Source: Pseudomonas sp. SG20056
Lineage (GTDB): Bacteria > Pseudomonadota > Gammaproteobacteria > Pseudomonadales > Pseudomonadaceae
DNA length: 64,000 nucleotides
Direction: 5' to 3'
Assembly (NCBI RefSeq): GCF_031764535.1
Contig: NZ_CP134499.1
Location: 1,488,001-1,552,000 of the forward strand
Shown in pieces: positions 35,823 to 45,596 of this stretch. Position numbers and translations under genes: made by a program. Every line of letters begins with the position of its first letter. The first letter of the stretch is position 1. The notes beneath the pieces are model-generated. The model saw only the letters and a program-made list of their open reading frames with translations, had not been told where the DNA came from and ran no database searches.

Positions 35823-37952
35823 GTGGCAATAGATCGCTCACAAATGATCGGTGATGTGCGCAGTAACCTGTCGGGGTTGAAACAGGGCAACCTGGGCATC
35901 CCACTGTTGCTGCTGGTCATGCTCGGCATGGTCATGCTGCCGATTCCACCGTTTCTCCTTGATGTGCTGTTTACCTTCAGTATTGCCCTGTCGATCGTCG
36001 TCCTGCTGGTAGCGATCTACGCCCTGCGCCCGCTGGATTTCGCGGTATTCCCGACCATTCTGCTGGCGGCAACCTTGCTGCGTCTGGCGCTTAACGTCGC
36101 CTCCACGCGGGTGGTGCTACTTAACGGTCAGGACGGTCACGACGCTGCGGGTAAGGTGATCCAGGCCTTCGGTGAGGTAGTGATCGGTGGTAACTACGTG
36201 GTCGGTATCGTGGTGTTCGCGATCCTGATGATCATCAACTTCGTGGTGGTCACCAAAGGTGCCGGACGTATCTCCGAGGTCAGTGCGCGTTTCACCTTGG
36301 ACGCCATGCCGGGCAAGCAGATGGCCATCGACGCGGACCTGAATGCCGGGTTGATCGATCAGGCGGAGGCCAAGAAGCGTCGCAGCGAAGTGTCCCAGGA
36401 AGCCGACTTCTACGGCTCCATGGACGGTGCCAGCAAGTTTGTGCGCGGCGATGCGATTGCCGGCCTGCTGATTCTGTTCATCAACCTGATCGGTGGCATC
36501 GCCATCGGTATTTTCCAGCATGACCTGAGCTTTGCTGACGCGGGCCGCATCTACACCCTGCTGACCATCGGTGACGGCCTGGTGGCGCAGATTCCTTCGC
36601 TGTTGCTGTCGACTGCCGCAGCAATCATGGTGACCCGTGTTTCCAGCTCGGAAGACATGGGTGCTCAGGTCAATCGGCAGATGTTCGCCTCGCCGCGTGC
36701 GCTGGCGGTTACCGCGGCGGTGATGATCGCCATGGGCCTGGTGCCCGGCATGCCACATTTCTCTTTTATCAGCCTGGGCCTGGTGGCTGCGGGTGCTGCG
36801 TACTGGATTGCCAACAAACAGCGTACAACCAAGGAAAACGAGATCAAGGAAGTGCAGCGCCAACAGGAATTGCTGCCAGCGCAGAAGGCTCAAGAGGTCA
36901 AGGAGCTGGGCTGGGACGACGTGACACCGGTGGATATGGTCGGCCTGGAAGTGGGTTATCGGCTGATTCCACTGGTAGACCGTAACCAGGGTGGCCAGCT
37001 GCTGGCGCGGATCAAGGGCGTGCGTAAGAAGCTCTCCCAGGAGATGGGCTTTCTCATGCCCTCGGTGCATATCCGCGACAACCTGGACCTGCAGCCCAAT
37101 GCCTATCGCCTGACGCTGATGGGGGTCAGCGTGGCCGAGGCCGAGGTGTACCCGGATCGCGAGCTGGCGATCAACCCGGGCCAGGTGTTCGGTCCGCTCA
37201 ATGGCATCGCCGCCAAGGATCCGGCATTCGGTCTGGAGGCGGTGTGGATCGACCCGACTCAGCGCGATCAGGCGCAGTCGCTTGGCTACACCGTGGTAGA
37301 CGCCAGTACCGTAGTGGCGACCCACCTCAACCAAGTCCTGCACAAACATGCCCACGAGCTGCTGGGTCACGAGGAAGTGCAACAGTTGATGCAGCTCTTG
37401 GCCAAGAGCTCGCCGAAGCTCGCTGAAGAGCTGGTGCCAGGGATGATTTCCCTGTCAACCCTGCTCAAGGTGCTGCAGAGCCTGCTGCAGGAACAGGTGC
37501 CGGTACGCGATATCCGCACCATCGCCGAGGCCATCGCCAACGTTGCGGTGAAGAGTCAAGATCCCGCCGCGATGGTGGCGGCGGTACGCGTTGCGTTGGC
37601 CCGCGCAATCGTGCAAAGCATTGTGGGACTAGAGCTGGAGCTGCCTGTTATCACCCTTGAACCCAGGTTGGAACAGATATTGCTCAACAGTATCCAGAAG
37701 GCCGGTCAAGGCTCCGAGGAGGGCATCCTCCTGGAACCTGGCATGGCCGAGAAGCTGCAGCGTTCCCTGGTGGAAGCGGCGCAGCGCCAGGAGATGCTCG
37801 GCAAGCCAGTGATTCTGCTGGTTGCCGGTCCGGTCCGGGCGATGCTCTCGCGATTCGCGCGGCTGGCGGTTCCGAGTATCCATGTACTGGCATACCAGGA
37901 AATTCCGGATAACAAGCAGGTCACCATCGTTGCGACGGTGGGGCAGAACTAA
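35823..37952 (+). CDS. flhA: Flagellar export apparatus protein FlhA
   Basis: A 709-residue protein. The N-terminal half has about eight membrane segments with the FHIPEP region (FTLDAMPGKQMAIDADLNAG). The cytoplasmic half forms the nonameric docking ring for substrates and chaperones. The start is GTG at 35823 (MAIDRSQM). It is the first gene behind the sigma-54 site. Confidence 0.98.
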   Translation: MAIDRSQMIGDVRSNLSGLKQGNLGIPLLLLVMLGMVMLPIPPFLLDVLFTFSIALSIVVLLVAIYALRPLDFAVFPTILLAATLLRLALNVASTRVVLLNGQDGHDAAGKVIQAFGEVVIGGNYVVGIVVFAILMIINFVVVTKGAGRISEVSARFTLDAMPGKQMAIDADLNAGLIDQAEAKKRRSEVSQEADFYGSMDGASKFVRGDAIAGLLILFINLIGGIAIGIFQHDLSFADAGRIYTLLTIGDGLVAQIPSLLLSTAAAIMVTRVSSSEDMGAQVNRQMFASPRALAVTAAVMIAMGLVPGMPHFSFISLGLVAAGAAYWIANKQRTTKENEIKEVQRQQELLPAQKAQEVKELGWDDVTPVDMVGLEVGYRLIPLVDRNQGGQLLARIKGVRKKLSQEMGFLMPSVHIRDNLDLQPNAYRLTLMGVSVAEAEVYPDRELAINPGQVFGPLNGIAAKDPAFGLEAVWIDPTQRDQAQSLGYTVVDASTVVATHLNQVLHKHAHELLGHEEVQQLMQLLAKSSPKLAEELVPGMISLSTLLKVLQSLLQEQVPVRDIRTIAEAIANVAVKSQDPAAMVAAVRVALARAIVQSIVGLELELPVITLEPRLEQILLNSIQKAGQGSEEGILLEPGMAEKLQRSLVEAAQRQEMLGKPVILLVAGPVRAMLSRFARLAVPSIHVLAYQEIPDNKQVTIVATVGQN

Positions 37953-37967
37953 CCGAGGTTACAGGCC

Positions 37968-39269
37968 ATGCAGGTCAAACGCTTTTTCGCCGCCGATATG
38001 CGTACCGCCATGAAATTGGTGCGTGATGAGCTGGGTGCCGATGCCTCGATCATTGGCAATCGCCGGGTAGCCGGTGGTGTCGAATTGACCGCCGCGCTGG
38101 ATTATCAGGTGCCAGCCGCACCGGCCCGTCAGCCCAACCCTGCGTTGGAAGCCGAGCTGCGCAAGACTCAGGCGAAAATTGCCACGGCCCAGGCCGAGCT
38201 GACCACCCGCACTCAGGTCGATGCCGGCAAAGACCGCCAGCTGTTTGGCGCGGCTGACAGCCTGCCTGCTGACAGCTTGGCGGCTGTGATGCGCAAATCG
38301 CAGGCAGCTCCAGCTGCGGCAACCGATCAGCGCGCCCTGGATGCCATGCGTTTCGAACTGCATGGCCTGCGTGAGCTGATTGAAGTGCAGCTGGGCTCGA
38401 TTGCCTGGGGGCAGTTGCAGAACCGTCGCCCGCAGCAAGCCAATTTGTGGCGTCGCCTGCAGCGCATGGGCTTGTCGGCCGAATTGTCGAAAGCGCTACT
38501 GGAGCGTGTGAATACGGTGACTGAACCTCGCCAGGCCTGGCGCATGGTGCTGGCGCACCTGGCTCACGCGATCAAAACGCCGAAGCAGGAACCGATGGAA
38601 GAGGGCGGCGTAATCGCCTTGGTAGGCCCTGCTGGCATGGGCAAAACCACTACTCTGGCCAAGCTGGCCGCGCGTTACGTGCTCAAGTACGGCGCCCAGC
38701 ATATTGCCCTGGTCAGCCTGGACAGCTACCGCATTGGTGCTCAGGAGCAGCTCAAGACCTTGGGGCGTATTCTCAATGTCCCGGTAACGCTGGTTGACCC
38801 TGGTCAATCGTTGACTCAAGCCTTGGCTCCGCTGGCGCGCAAGCGGGTGGTGCTGATTGACACTGCCGGCCTGCCCGCCAATGACCCAGCCCTGCGCATG
38901 CAGCTGGAAACGCTGGCCAGCCGTGGTGTCAACGCAAAAAATTATCTGGTCATGGCCGCTACCAGCCAGGGCCAAGTGCTGAAAGCCGCCTACCATAGTT
39001 ATAAGCGTTGCGGCTTGTCTGGCTGCATTCTGACAAAAGCGGATGAGGCCACCAGCCTGGGTGAGGTTTTAGGACTGGCTATTAGCCAGCGTCTACCGGT
39101 AGCCTATCTCGCTGATGGGCCACGCATTCCCGATGATTTGCAGATTCCACGCAGTCATCAATTGGTTAGCCGGGCCGTAGGGCTGCAGGCAACCCAGGAT
39201 CCAAGCGAAGATACGATGGCGGAGATGTTTGCCGGGCTTTACCAGCAACCCGCACGACGCGTCAGTTAA
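37968..39269 (+). CDS. flhF: Polar flagellum placement GTPase FlhF
   Basis: A 433-residue SRP-type GTPase that marks the cell pole for flagellum assembly. The basic/B domain is about residues 1-150. The N and G domains follow with P-loop GPAGMGKTT at 220-228, DTAGL, and TKADEATSLG. Pairs with FleN, encoded next, to set number and position of the flagellum. Confidence 0.97.
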   Translation: MQVKRFFAADMRTAMKLVRDELGADASIIGNRRVAGGVELTAALDYQVPAAPARQPNPALEAELRKTQAKIATAQAELTTRTQVDAGKDRQLFGAADSLPADSLAAVMRKSQAAPAAATDQRALDAMRFELHGLRELIEVQLGSIAWGQLQNRRPQQANLWRRLQRMGLSAELSKALLERVNTVTEPRQAWRMVLAHLAHAIKTPKQEPMEEGGVIALVGPAGMGKTTTLAKLAARYVLKYGAQHIALVSLDSYRIGAQEQLKTLGRILNVPVTLVDPGQSLTQALAPLARKRVVLIDTAGLPANDPALRMQLETLASRGVNAKNYLVMAATSQGQVLKAAYHSYKRCGLSGCILTKADEATSLGEVLGLAISQRLPVAYLADGPRIPDDLQIPRSHQLVSRAVGLQATQDPSEDTMAEMFAGLYQQPARRVS

Positions 39270-39346
39270 GCGTCCTGCTGTTGGCAATGAACCGCGCTTA
39301 GCCAGCCAAGTGGCTCCAGTCGAAGTTAGACAAGGTGTGTAGAAAT

Positions 39347-40177
39347 ATGGGTATGCATCCCGTACAGGTGATTGCGGTGACCGGCGGCAAAGGTGGCGTC
39401 GGTAAGACCAACGTCTCGGTGAACCTGGCGTTGGCCCTGGCTGATCTCGGCCGTCGGGTGATGCTGATGGACGCCGACCTTGGCTTGGCCAACGTCGACG
39501 TGTTGTTGGGCCTCAGCGCCAAACGCACCCTGGAAGACGTCATCAGTGGCGAGTGCGAGCTGCGCGATGTGTTACTGCAGGGCCCTGGCGGCATTCGTAT
39601 CGTGCCGGCAGCCTCGGGTATTCAGAGCATGGTGCAGCTGTCACCCATGCAACATGCGGGGCTTATCCAGGCGTTCAGCGATATCAGTGACAACCTCGAC
39701 GTGTTGATCATCGACACCGCCGCGGGTATTGGTGACGGTGTTGTGAGCTTCGTGCGCGCTGCCCAGGAAGTGCTGGTGGTGGTGTGTGATGAGCCTACGT
39801 CGATTACCGATGCCTACGCGCTGATCAAATTGCTCAACCGCGACCACGGCATGAACCGTTTCCGCGTACTGGCCAATATGGCTCACAGCCCGCAGGAAGG
39901 TCGCAACCTCTTTGCTAAGCTGACTAAAGTCACTGATCGTTTTCTTGATGTTGCCCTGCAGTATGTAGGCGCAGTGCCGTATGACGAGTCAGTGCGCAAG
40001 GCCGTGCAGAAGCAGCGCGCGGTCTACGAAGCCTTCCCGCGCTCGAAGTGCGCGCTGGCGTTCAAGGCGATAGCCCAGAAAGTCGACGCCTGGCCGTTAC
40101 CGGCTAACCCGCGCGGTCATTTGGAGTTTTTCGTTGAGCGTCTGGTGCAGCAACCGATCGCGGACACGGCCATATGA
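39347..40177 (+). CDS. fleN: Flagellar number regulator FleN (FlhG, MinD-like ATPase)
   Basis: A 276-residue ParA/MinD-family ATPase. The deviant Walker A KGGVGKT is at residues 15-21, with DADLGLANVDVLLGL following. FleN restrains FleQ and limits the cell to one polar flagellum. ATG 39347 (MGMHPVQVIAVTGGKGG) is the conserved start; GTG 39335 would add four residues. The stop overlaps fliA by 4 bases. Confidence 0.97.
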   Translation: MGMHPVQVIAVTGGKGGVGKTNVSVNLALALADLGRRVMLMDADLGLANVDVLLGLSAKRTLEDVISGECELRDVLLQGPGGIRIVPAASGIQSMVQLSPMQHAGLIQAFSDISDNLDVLIIDTAAGIGDGVVSFVRAAQEVLVVVCDEPTSITDAYALIKLLNRDHGMNRFRVLANMAHSPQEGRNLFAKLTKVTDRFLDVALQYVGAVPYDESVRKAVQKQRAVYEAFPRSKCALAFKAIAQKVDAWPLPANPRGHLEFFVERLVQQPIADTAI

Positions 40178-40920
40178 CAGCAGCCTCTGGACTTCGTATG
40201 TATAGCAAGGCGCAGGCGCAGGATTCCCAGCACCAGTTGATCGAGCGCTACGCGCCCCTGGTCAAACGCATTGCCTATCACTTGCTGGCCCGTCTACCGG
40301 CCAATGTGCAGGTCGATGATCTGATTCAGGCCGGGATGATCGGTCTGCTTGAAGCGTCAAAAAAATACGACTCCAGCAAAGGTGCCAGTTTCGAGACGTT
40401 CGCCGGTATTCGCATTCGCGGCTCAATGCTTGATGAGGTGCGTAAAGGTGATTGGGCGCCACGTTCAGTGCATCGCAATAGCCGCATGGTTAGCGACGCA
40501 ATTCGAATAATTGAGGCCAGAACCGGCAGAGACGCTAAAGATCAAGAGGTTGCGGCCGAACTCCAATTGAGTCTCGAGGATTACTACGGCATTCTTGGCG
40601 ACACTTTAGGCAGCCGCCTGTTCAGTTTCGACGACCTGTTGCAGGACGGCGAGCACGGTGGGCTGGGTGAAGACGCTGGCAGCAACCACCTCGAACCTTC
40701 TCGTGATCTGGAAGATGAACGCTTTCAGGCGGCCCTGGCAGATGCCATTGCCAACCTGCCGGAGCGCGAGCGCCTGGTGTTAGCGCTATATTACGATGAA
40801 GAACTGAATCTTAAAGAGATCGGCGAGGTGTTGGGGGTTAGCGAATCACGTGTAAGCCAACTACACAGTCAGTGTGCCGCTCGTTTACGCGCTCGTTTGG
40901 GCGAGTGGCGTGCACATTGA
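40174..40920 (+). CDS. fliA: Flagellar sigma factor 28 (FliA)
   Basis: A 248-residue sigma factor with regions 2, 3 and 4: HLLARLPANVQVDDLIQAG, FETFAGIRIRGSMLDEVRKG and LNLKEIGEVLGVSESRVSQ (HTH). It transcribes late flagellar and chemotaxis genes and is held by FlgM. Coupled to fleN by overlapping stop/start. A hairpin follows. Confidence 0.98.
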   Translation: MTAASGLRMYSKAQAQDSQHQLIERYAPLVKRIAYHLLARLPANVQVDDLIQAGMIGLLEASKKYDSSKGASFETFAGIRIRGSMLDEVRKGDWAPRSVHRNSRMVSDAIRIIEARTGRDAKDQEVAAELQLSLEDYYGILGDTLGSRLFSFDDLLQDGEHGGLGEDAGSNHLEPSRDLEDERFQAALADAIANLPERERLVLALYYDEELNLKEIGEVLGVSESRVSQLHSQCAARLRARLGEWRAH

Positions 40921-40956
40921 GTTGTATTCGCTAGCGCTGGGCCGGTTTCACGATTA

Positions 40957-40985
40957 AAAGCGCACGCAGGTTGCTGTGTGCGTTT
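40957..40985 (+). terminator. Hairpin between fliA and cheY, possible terminator or attenuator
   Basis: CGCACGCAG and CTGTGTGCG form a 9-bp stem (one G-T pair) around a GTTG loop, preceded by AAAAG and followed by TTTG. It could partially separate fliA from the chemotaxis genes. Confidence 0.5.
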
Positions 40986-41017
40986 GGGACTGTACGGAGG
41001 TCGACTTGGACAAGAAC

Positions 41018-41392
41018 ATGAAAATCCTCATCGTTGATGACTTTTCAACGATGCGACGGATCATCAAGAACCTCCTGCGTGACTTGGGGTTCACCAACAC
41101 AGCGGAAGCCGATGATGGCGTCACCGCGCTGCCCATGCTGCAGAGCGGCAGTTTCGATTTTCTGGTGACGGACTGGAACATGCCCGGCATGACGGGCATC
41201 GACCTGCTGCGCGCGGTACGTGCAGACGAGCGCCTGAAAACCCTGCCGGTGTTGATGGTCACCGCAGAAGCCAAGCGCGATCAGATCATTGAAGCAGCCC
41301 AGGCTGGGGTTAACGGTTATGTAGTCAAACCGTTCACTGCCCAGGTGCTGAAAGAGAAGATTGAAAAGATCTTCGAGCGGGTCAACGGCTGA
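41018..41392 (+). CDS. cheY: Chemotaxis response regulator CheY
   Basis: A 124-residue single receiver domain. Asp7 and Asp8 bind Mg2+, Asp52 in [10 protein letters not shown] is phosphorylated by CheA, and the lysine is in GYVVKPFTA. CheY-P binds FliM to reverse the motor. ATG 41018 gives the canonical MKILIVDDF opening, but the only strong Shine-Dalgarno (GGAGG, 40996-41000) is 5 bases before TTG 41006, which would add MDKN; the translated start may be that TTG. Confidence 0.96.
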   Translation: MKILIVDDFSTMRRIIKNLLRDLGFTNTAEADDGVTALPMLQSGSFDFLVTDWNMPGMTGIDLLRAVRADERLKTLPVLMVTAEAKRDQIIEAAQAGVNGYVVKPFTAQVLKEKIEKIFERVNG

Positions 41393-41411
41393 TGTTTGCC
41401 ATGAGGGTGCT

Positions 41412-42200
41412 ATGGAACATAAAGATTCCGTTCAGGGTGACCTTGAGTCGACCCTGAAACACAACGCTCGCCAACTGGTAGACAGCCTGGAACAAGGCAA
41501 CTTTGGTGAAGCGGTACAGCTGATACATGAGCTCAACAAAGCGCGTGACCGTGGCCTGTATCACGAGGTCGGCAAGCTGACCCGTGAGCTGCATAACGCC
41601 ATCGTCAATTTCCAGCTCGACCCCCGTGTGCCACATGCCACTGAGGTTTCGCAAATCACCGATGCCACCGAGCGTTTGAATTACGTGGTGACGATGACCG
41701 AAAAAGCGGCCAATCGCACCATGGATCTGGTTGAGCAGAGTGCACCACTGGTTAATGACCTCAGTGATGAGGCACAGAGCCTGAGCGCCGATTGGGGACG
41801 CTTTATGCGCCGCGAGATGAGCGCCGATGGTTTCCGCGAACTGGCCAAGCGTGTTGAGCTGTTTCTCGCCCGTAGCGAGCGCGACGGTGCCAAGCTATCT
41901 GGGCACCTCAACGATATTCTGCTGGCTCAGGACTATCAGGATTTGACCGGACAGGTGATCAAGCGTGTAACGCAGCTGGTAACCGAAGTGGAAAGCAACC
42001 TGCTGAAACTGGTTCTGATGGCCAGTCAGGTGGACCAGTTTGCCGGCATTGAGCACAACCATGAGTTGCTCCGCGCCGAACAAGAAAAACAAAAAGAGCC
42101 TTCCCGTGGTGAAGGTCCGCAGATTCATGCCGATAAGCGTGAAGACGTCGCATCCAATCAGGATGATGTCGACGACCTGCTTTCCAGCCTGGGATTTTAG
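41412..42200 (+). CDS. cheZ: CheY-P phosphatase CheZ
   Basis: A 262-residue, mostly helical protein. The catalytic region LAQDYQDLTGQVIKRVTQLV contains the conserved active-site glutamine. The extreme C-terminus NQDDVDDLLSSLGF is the CheY-binding peptide known from E. coli CheZ. It shortens the CheY-P signal. ATG 41412 begins the family sequence. Confidence 0.96.
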   Translation: MEHKDSVQGDLESTLKHNARQLVDSLEQGNFGEAVQLIHELNKARDRGLYHEVGKLTRELHNAIVNFQLDPRVPHATEVSQITDATERLNYVVTMTEKAANRTMDLVEQSAPLVNDLSDEAQSLSADWGRFMRREMSADGFRELAKRVELFLARSERDGAKLSGHLNDILLAQDYQDLTGQVIKRVTQLVTEVESNLLKLVLMASQVDQFAGIEHNHELLRAEQEKQKEPSRGEGPQIHADKREDVASNQDDVDDLLSSLGF

Positions 42201-42211
42201 GAGCACGTCTT

Positions 42212-44437
42212 ATGAGCTTCGGCGCCGATGAAGAAATCCTCCAGGACTTCCTGGTAGAGGCCGGCGAGATTCTTGAACTACTGTCCGAACAGCTCGTAGA
42301 GCTGGAAAGTCGCCCGGACGACATGAATCTGCTCAACGCTATTTTTCGCGGGTTTCATACCGTTAAAGGTGGTGCCGGTTTTCTCCAGCTCAATGAGCTG
42401 GTGGAATGCTGCCATATCGCAGAAAACGTCTTCGACATCCTGCGCAAGGGTGAGCGGCGCGTCGACTCCGCGTTGATGGATGTGGTGCTGGAAGCACTGG
42501 ATGCGGTCAACAGCATGTTTACCGAAGTCCGTGAACGTACCGATCTGACTCCGGCAACCCCTGAACTGCTTGCTGCCTTGGCGCGTCTGGCTGAACCGGC
42601 AGGTGCCGAAGAGACCGCGCCGATTGAAGCGCACGCCGAGCCTGAGCCTGAGCCTGAAACCGAGGTTGCAGTCGAAGAATCCGCTGGCGATATCACCGAT
42701 AGCGAATTCGAGCAGTTATTGGGTGCCTTGGATGAGTCTCCGACGCAAGCGCCCAGCGCTGCCAGCAGTGATGAAATTACCGATGATGAGTTCGAGTCCT
42801 TGCTCGATCAGCTGCACGGCAAAGGTCAGTTTGTAGCGCCTGACGTTGCTGCTGCACCTGCCCCACCTGTTGCGGCTGCACCAGCGGCAGTGGCGGCGGG
42901 CGGTGATGAAATCACCGATGATGAATTCGAGTCGTTGCTTGATCAGTTGCATGGCAAAGGTCAGTTTGTTCCGCCTCCTGCGCCAGCACCTGCTACGCCG
43001 GCGGCCAAGGCCGAGCCTGCTGAAGCACCGAGTGGTGATATCACTGACGATGAATTCGAGGCCTTGCTTGATCAGCTGCACGGCAAAGGTAAGTTTGTCG
43101 AACCTGAAGCGATTAAACCCGTTGTCCCCGCGCCGGTTGCCAAGCCTGTTGAACCAGTCAAGGCCGCAGCTAAACCCGCAGCCAAGCCAGCTGCCAAGGT
43201 AGAACCAGCCAAAGCCTCTGCGGCACCGGCTGCCGTGCCAGCCGCTGATAAGGCTGCGCCGCCCAGTGAAGCGGAAACCACTGTGCGGGTCGATACCGCA
43301 CGGCTTGACGAAATCATGAACATGGTCGGCGAACTGGTGCTGGTGCGTAACCGTCTGGTGCGTCTTGGGGCCAGCAGTGGCGATGAGGCCATGTCCAAGG
43401 CGGTGTCCAACCTGGATGTGGTCACGGCTGATCTGCAAACGGCGGTGATGAAAACCCGCATGCAGCCAATCAAGAAAGTCTTCGGGCGCTTCCCGCGTTT
43501 GGTTCGTGACCTGGCGCGTAACCTGAAAAAAGAGATCAACCTGGAACTGGTTGGCGAAGAAACCGACCTCGACAAGAACCTGGTCGAAGCATTGGCTGAT
43601 CCGCTGGTCCACTTGGTGCGCAACGCGGTCGACCATGGCATTGAGACCCCGGAAGAGCGTGAGGCCTCGGGTAAGGCGCGGGGCGGCAAGGTGATACTGT
43701 CCGCAGAGCAGGAGGGTGATCACATCCTCTTGTCGATCTCTGACGATGGCAAGGGCATGGACGCGGATGTGCTACGCGCCAAGGCGGTGGAAAAAGGTCT
43801 GCTGGATAAAGACGCGGCCGACCGTCTCAATGAGTTCGAGTGCTATAACCTGATTTTCGCTCCGGGCTTCTCGACCAAGACCGAGATTTCAGATGTGTCC
43901 GGTCGCGGTGTGGGCATGGACGTGGTGAAAACCAAAATTTCCCAGCTCAATGGCACGGTCAATGTGTTTTCGGTCAAGGGGCAGGGCTCGAAGATTGTTA
44001 TCAAGGTGCCGCTGACCTTGGCGATCATGCCGACACTGATGGTGATGCTGGCCAATCAAGCGTTCGCCTTCCCATTGGTCAACGTCAATGAAATCTTCCA
44101 CCTCGACTTGTCGCGAACCAATGTGGTGGACGGTCAGGAAGTGGTCATTGTGCGTGACAAGGCCTTGCCGCTGTTCTACCTCAAGCGCTGGCTGATCGGC
44201 AGTGCTGCTCATGTGGAGCAGGGTGAGGGGCATGTAGTGATTCTCACCGTTGGCAGTCAGCGTATCGGCTTTGTGGTCGATCAACTGGTCGGCCAGGAAG
44301 AAGTGGTGATCAAGCCGCTGGGCAAAATGCTGCAGGGTACTCCAGGTATGTCAGGTGCGACCATCACCGGTGATGGACGTATTGCCTTGATTCTTGACGT
44401 GCCGAGCATGCTCAAACGTTACGCGCGGCGTATCTGA
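42212..44437 (+). CDS. cheA: Chemotaxis histidine kinase CheA with repeated linker peptide
   Basis: A 741-residue kinase. The P1 Hpt domain has the phosphorylated His49 (FHTVKGGAGF). A long Ala/Pro-rich linker (about 130-350) replaces an obvious P2 domain and holds one weak and three strong copies of a DDEFESLLDQLHG peptide. P3 dimerisation (TTVRVDTARLDEIMNMVGELV, split), the P4 ATPase (HLVRNAVDHGIE, DDGKGMD, GRGVGMDVVK) and the P5 CheW-like domain follow. It phosphorylates CheY and CheB. The linker peptides resemble the CheY-docking peptides of FliM and CheZ. Confidence 0.98.
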   Translation: MSFGADEEILQDFLVEAGEILELLSEQLVELESRPDDMNLLNAIFRGFHTVKGGAGFLQLNELVECCHIAENVFDILRKGERRVDSALMDVVLEALDAVNSMFTEVRERTDLTPATPELLAALARLAEPAGAEETAPIEAHAEPEPEPETEVAVEESAGDITDSEFEQLLGALDESPTQAPSAASSDEITDDEFESLLDQLHGKGQFVAPDVAAAPAPPVAAAPAAVAAGGDEITDDEFESLLDQLHGKGQFVPPPAPAPATPAAKAEPAEAPSGDITDDEFEALLDQLHGKGKFVEPEAIKPVVPAPVAKPVEPVKAAAKPAAKPAAKVEPAKASAAPAAVPAADKAAPPSEAETTVRVDTARLDEIMNMVGELVLVRNRLVRLGASSGDEAMSKAVSNLDVVTADLQTAVMKTRMQPIKKVFGRFPRLVRDLARNLKKEINLELVGEETDLDKNLVEALADPLVHLVRNAVDHGIETPEEREASGKARGGKVILSAEQEGDHILLSISDDGKGMDADVLRAKAVEKGLLDKDAADRLNEFECYNLIFAPGFSTKTEISDVSGRGVGMDVVKTKISQLNGTVNVFSVKGQGSKIVIKVPLTLAIMPTLMVMLANQAFAFPLVNVNEIFHLDLSRTNVVDGQEVVIVRDKALPLFYLKRWLIGSAAHVEQGEGHVVILTVGSQRIGFVVDQLVGQEEVVIKPLGKMLQGTPGMSGATITGDGRIALILDVPSMLKRYARRI
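42689..43099 (+). repeat. In-frame tandem peptide repeats in the CheA linker
   Basis: Copies begin at codons for residues 160 (ITDSEFEQLL, diverged, 42689), 187 (42770), 232 (42905) and 276 (43037). The last three read ITDDEFE-S/A-LLDQLHGKG-Q/K-FV and are separated by Ala/Pro-rich spacers, at 135- and 132-base intervals. Confidence 0.9.
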
Positions 44438-44480
44438 TTGTTAGCGGCGCAGCTATCTGTCGCGCCGCTTAGGAGTGTTT

Positions 44481-45596
44481 ATGGCTGTTAAGGTGTTGGT
44501 GGTTGATGATTCCGGCTTTTTTCGTCGGCGCGTGTCGGAAATTCTTTCAGCCGATCCGAATATTCAGGTAATCGGCACTGCCACTAACGGCCGTGAAGCC
44601 ATCGAGCAGGCGCAGGCGCTCAAGCCGGACGTAATCACCATGGATTACGAGATGCCGATGATGGATGGCATCACGGCTGTGCGTAACATCATGCAGCGCT
44701 GCCCGACGCCAGTGTTGATGTTTTCCTCGCTGACCCATGAAGGCGCGCGCGTGACGTTGGATGCGCTGGAAGCCGGTGCGGTGGATTTCCTGCCGAAGAA
44801 TTTCGAGGATATTTCGCGCAATCCAGAGCGGGTCAAGCAGCTGCTTTGCGAAAAAATCCATACCATTGCCCGCAGCAACCGTCGCAGCCTGAGTCCGCCT
44901 CCTGTGGCTGCGCCTGTTGCTACACCTGCTGCGCAAAGCAAGCCAGCAGCCCGTCCGGCGGCCACCACTAGCACCTTGGCGCGCCCAGCTGCTTCGCCTA
45001 CTCCGGCTGTTGCCAGTGCGGCACCTAAGCGCAAGTCCTACAAGCTGGTTGCGATTGGTACCTCGACAGGCGGGCCGGTGGCGCTGCAACGTGTATTGAC
45101 CCAGTTGCCGGCTAACTTTCCGGCGCCGATTGTGCTGATCCAGCATATGCCAGCGGCCTTTACCAAGGCCTTTGCCGAGCGCCTCGACAAGCTCTGCCGC
45201 ATAAGCGTAAAGGAAGCCGAGGACGGTGATGTGTTGCGTCCAGGCCTGGCGCTGCTGGCGCCAGGCGGCAAGCAGATGATGGTAGATGCGCGCGGCGTGG
45301 TGAAGATCCTTCCTGGCGATGAACGCCTGAACTACAAGCCCTGTGTTGATATCACCTTTGGTTCGGTAGCCAAGTCCTATGGTGACAAGGTGCTGGCGGT
45401 GGTGCTGACCGGTATGGGTGCAGACGGCCGTGAAGGTGCGCGCCTGCTCAAACAAGGTGGCAGTCAGGTGTGGGCTCAGGACGAAGCCAGTTGCGTGATC
45501 TATGGCATGCCCATGGCCATTGTCAAAGCCAACCTGGCCGATGCCATCTACCCGCTGGATGATATTGGCAGGCACCTGGCGGAGACCTGCATTTAA
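44481..45596 (+). CDS. cheB: Chemotaxis methylesterase/glutamine deamidase CheB
   Basis: A 371-residue protein. The receiver domain has Asp55 ([10 protein letters not shown]). An Ala/Pro-rich linker (about 135-185) follows. The methylesterase domain has the catalytic serine in GTSTGGP, the histidine in IQHMP and the aspartate in [10 protein letters not shown]. It demethylates receptors for adaptation. AGGAG precedes ATG 44481. The stop overlaps motC by one base. Confidence 0.97.
   Translation: MAVKVLVVDDSGFFRRRVSEILSADPNIQVIGTATNGREAIEQAQALKPDVITMDYEMPMMDGITAVRNIMQRCPTPVLMFSSLTHEGARVTLDALEAGAVDFLPKNFEDISRNPERVKQLLCEKIHTIARSNRRSLSPPPVAAPVATPAAQSKPAARPAATTSTLARPAASPTPAVASAAPKRKSYKLVAIGTSTGGPVALQRVLTQLPANFPAPIVLIQHMPAAFTKAFAERLDKLCRISVKEAEDGDVLRPGLALLAPGGKQMMVDARGVVKILPGDERLNYKPCVDITFGSVAKSYGDKVLAVVLTGMGADGREGARLLKQGGSQVWAQDEASCVIYGMPMAIVKANLADAIYPLDDIGRHLAETCI

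Noticed and set aside
36117..37382. 421-residue minus-strand frame antisense to flhA
   Set aside because: Shadow of flhA codon bias; His/Gln/Asp-rich with no family resemblance.
39270..39346. TTGGCAATGAACCGCGC as a sigma-54 promoter before fleN
   Set aside because: The -12 element is missing at the required spacing.
42689..43099. Regular DNA repeats resembling a short CRISPR-like array
   Set aside because: The repeats are in frame in cheA, encode a conserved peptide, differ at synonymous positions and have Ala/Pro-coding spacers; no cas genes are nearby.
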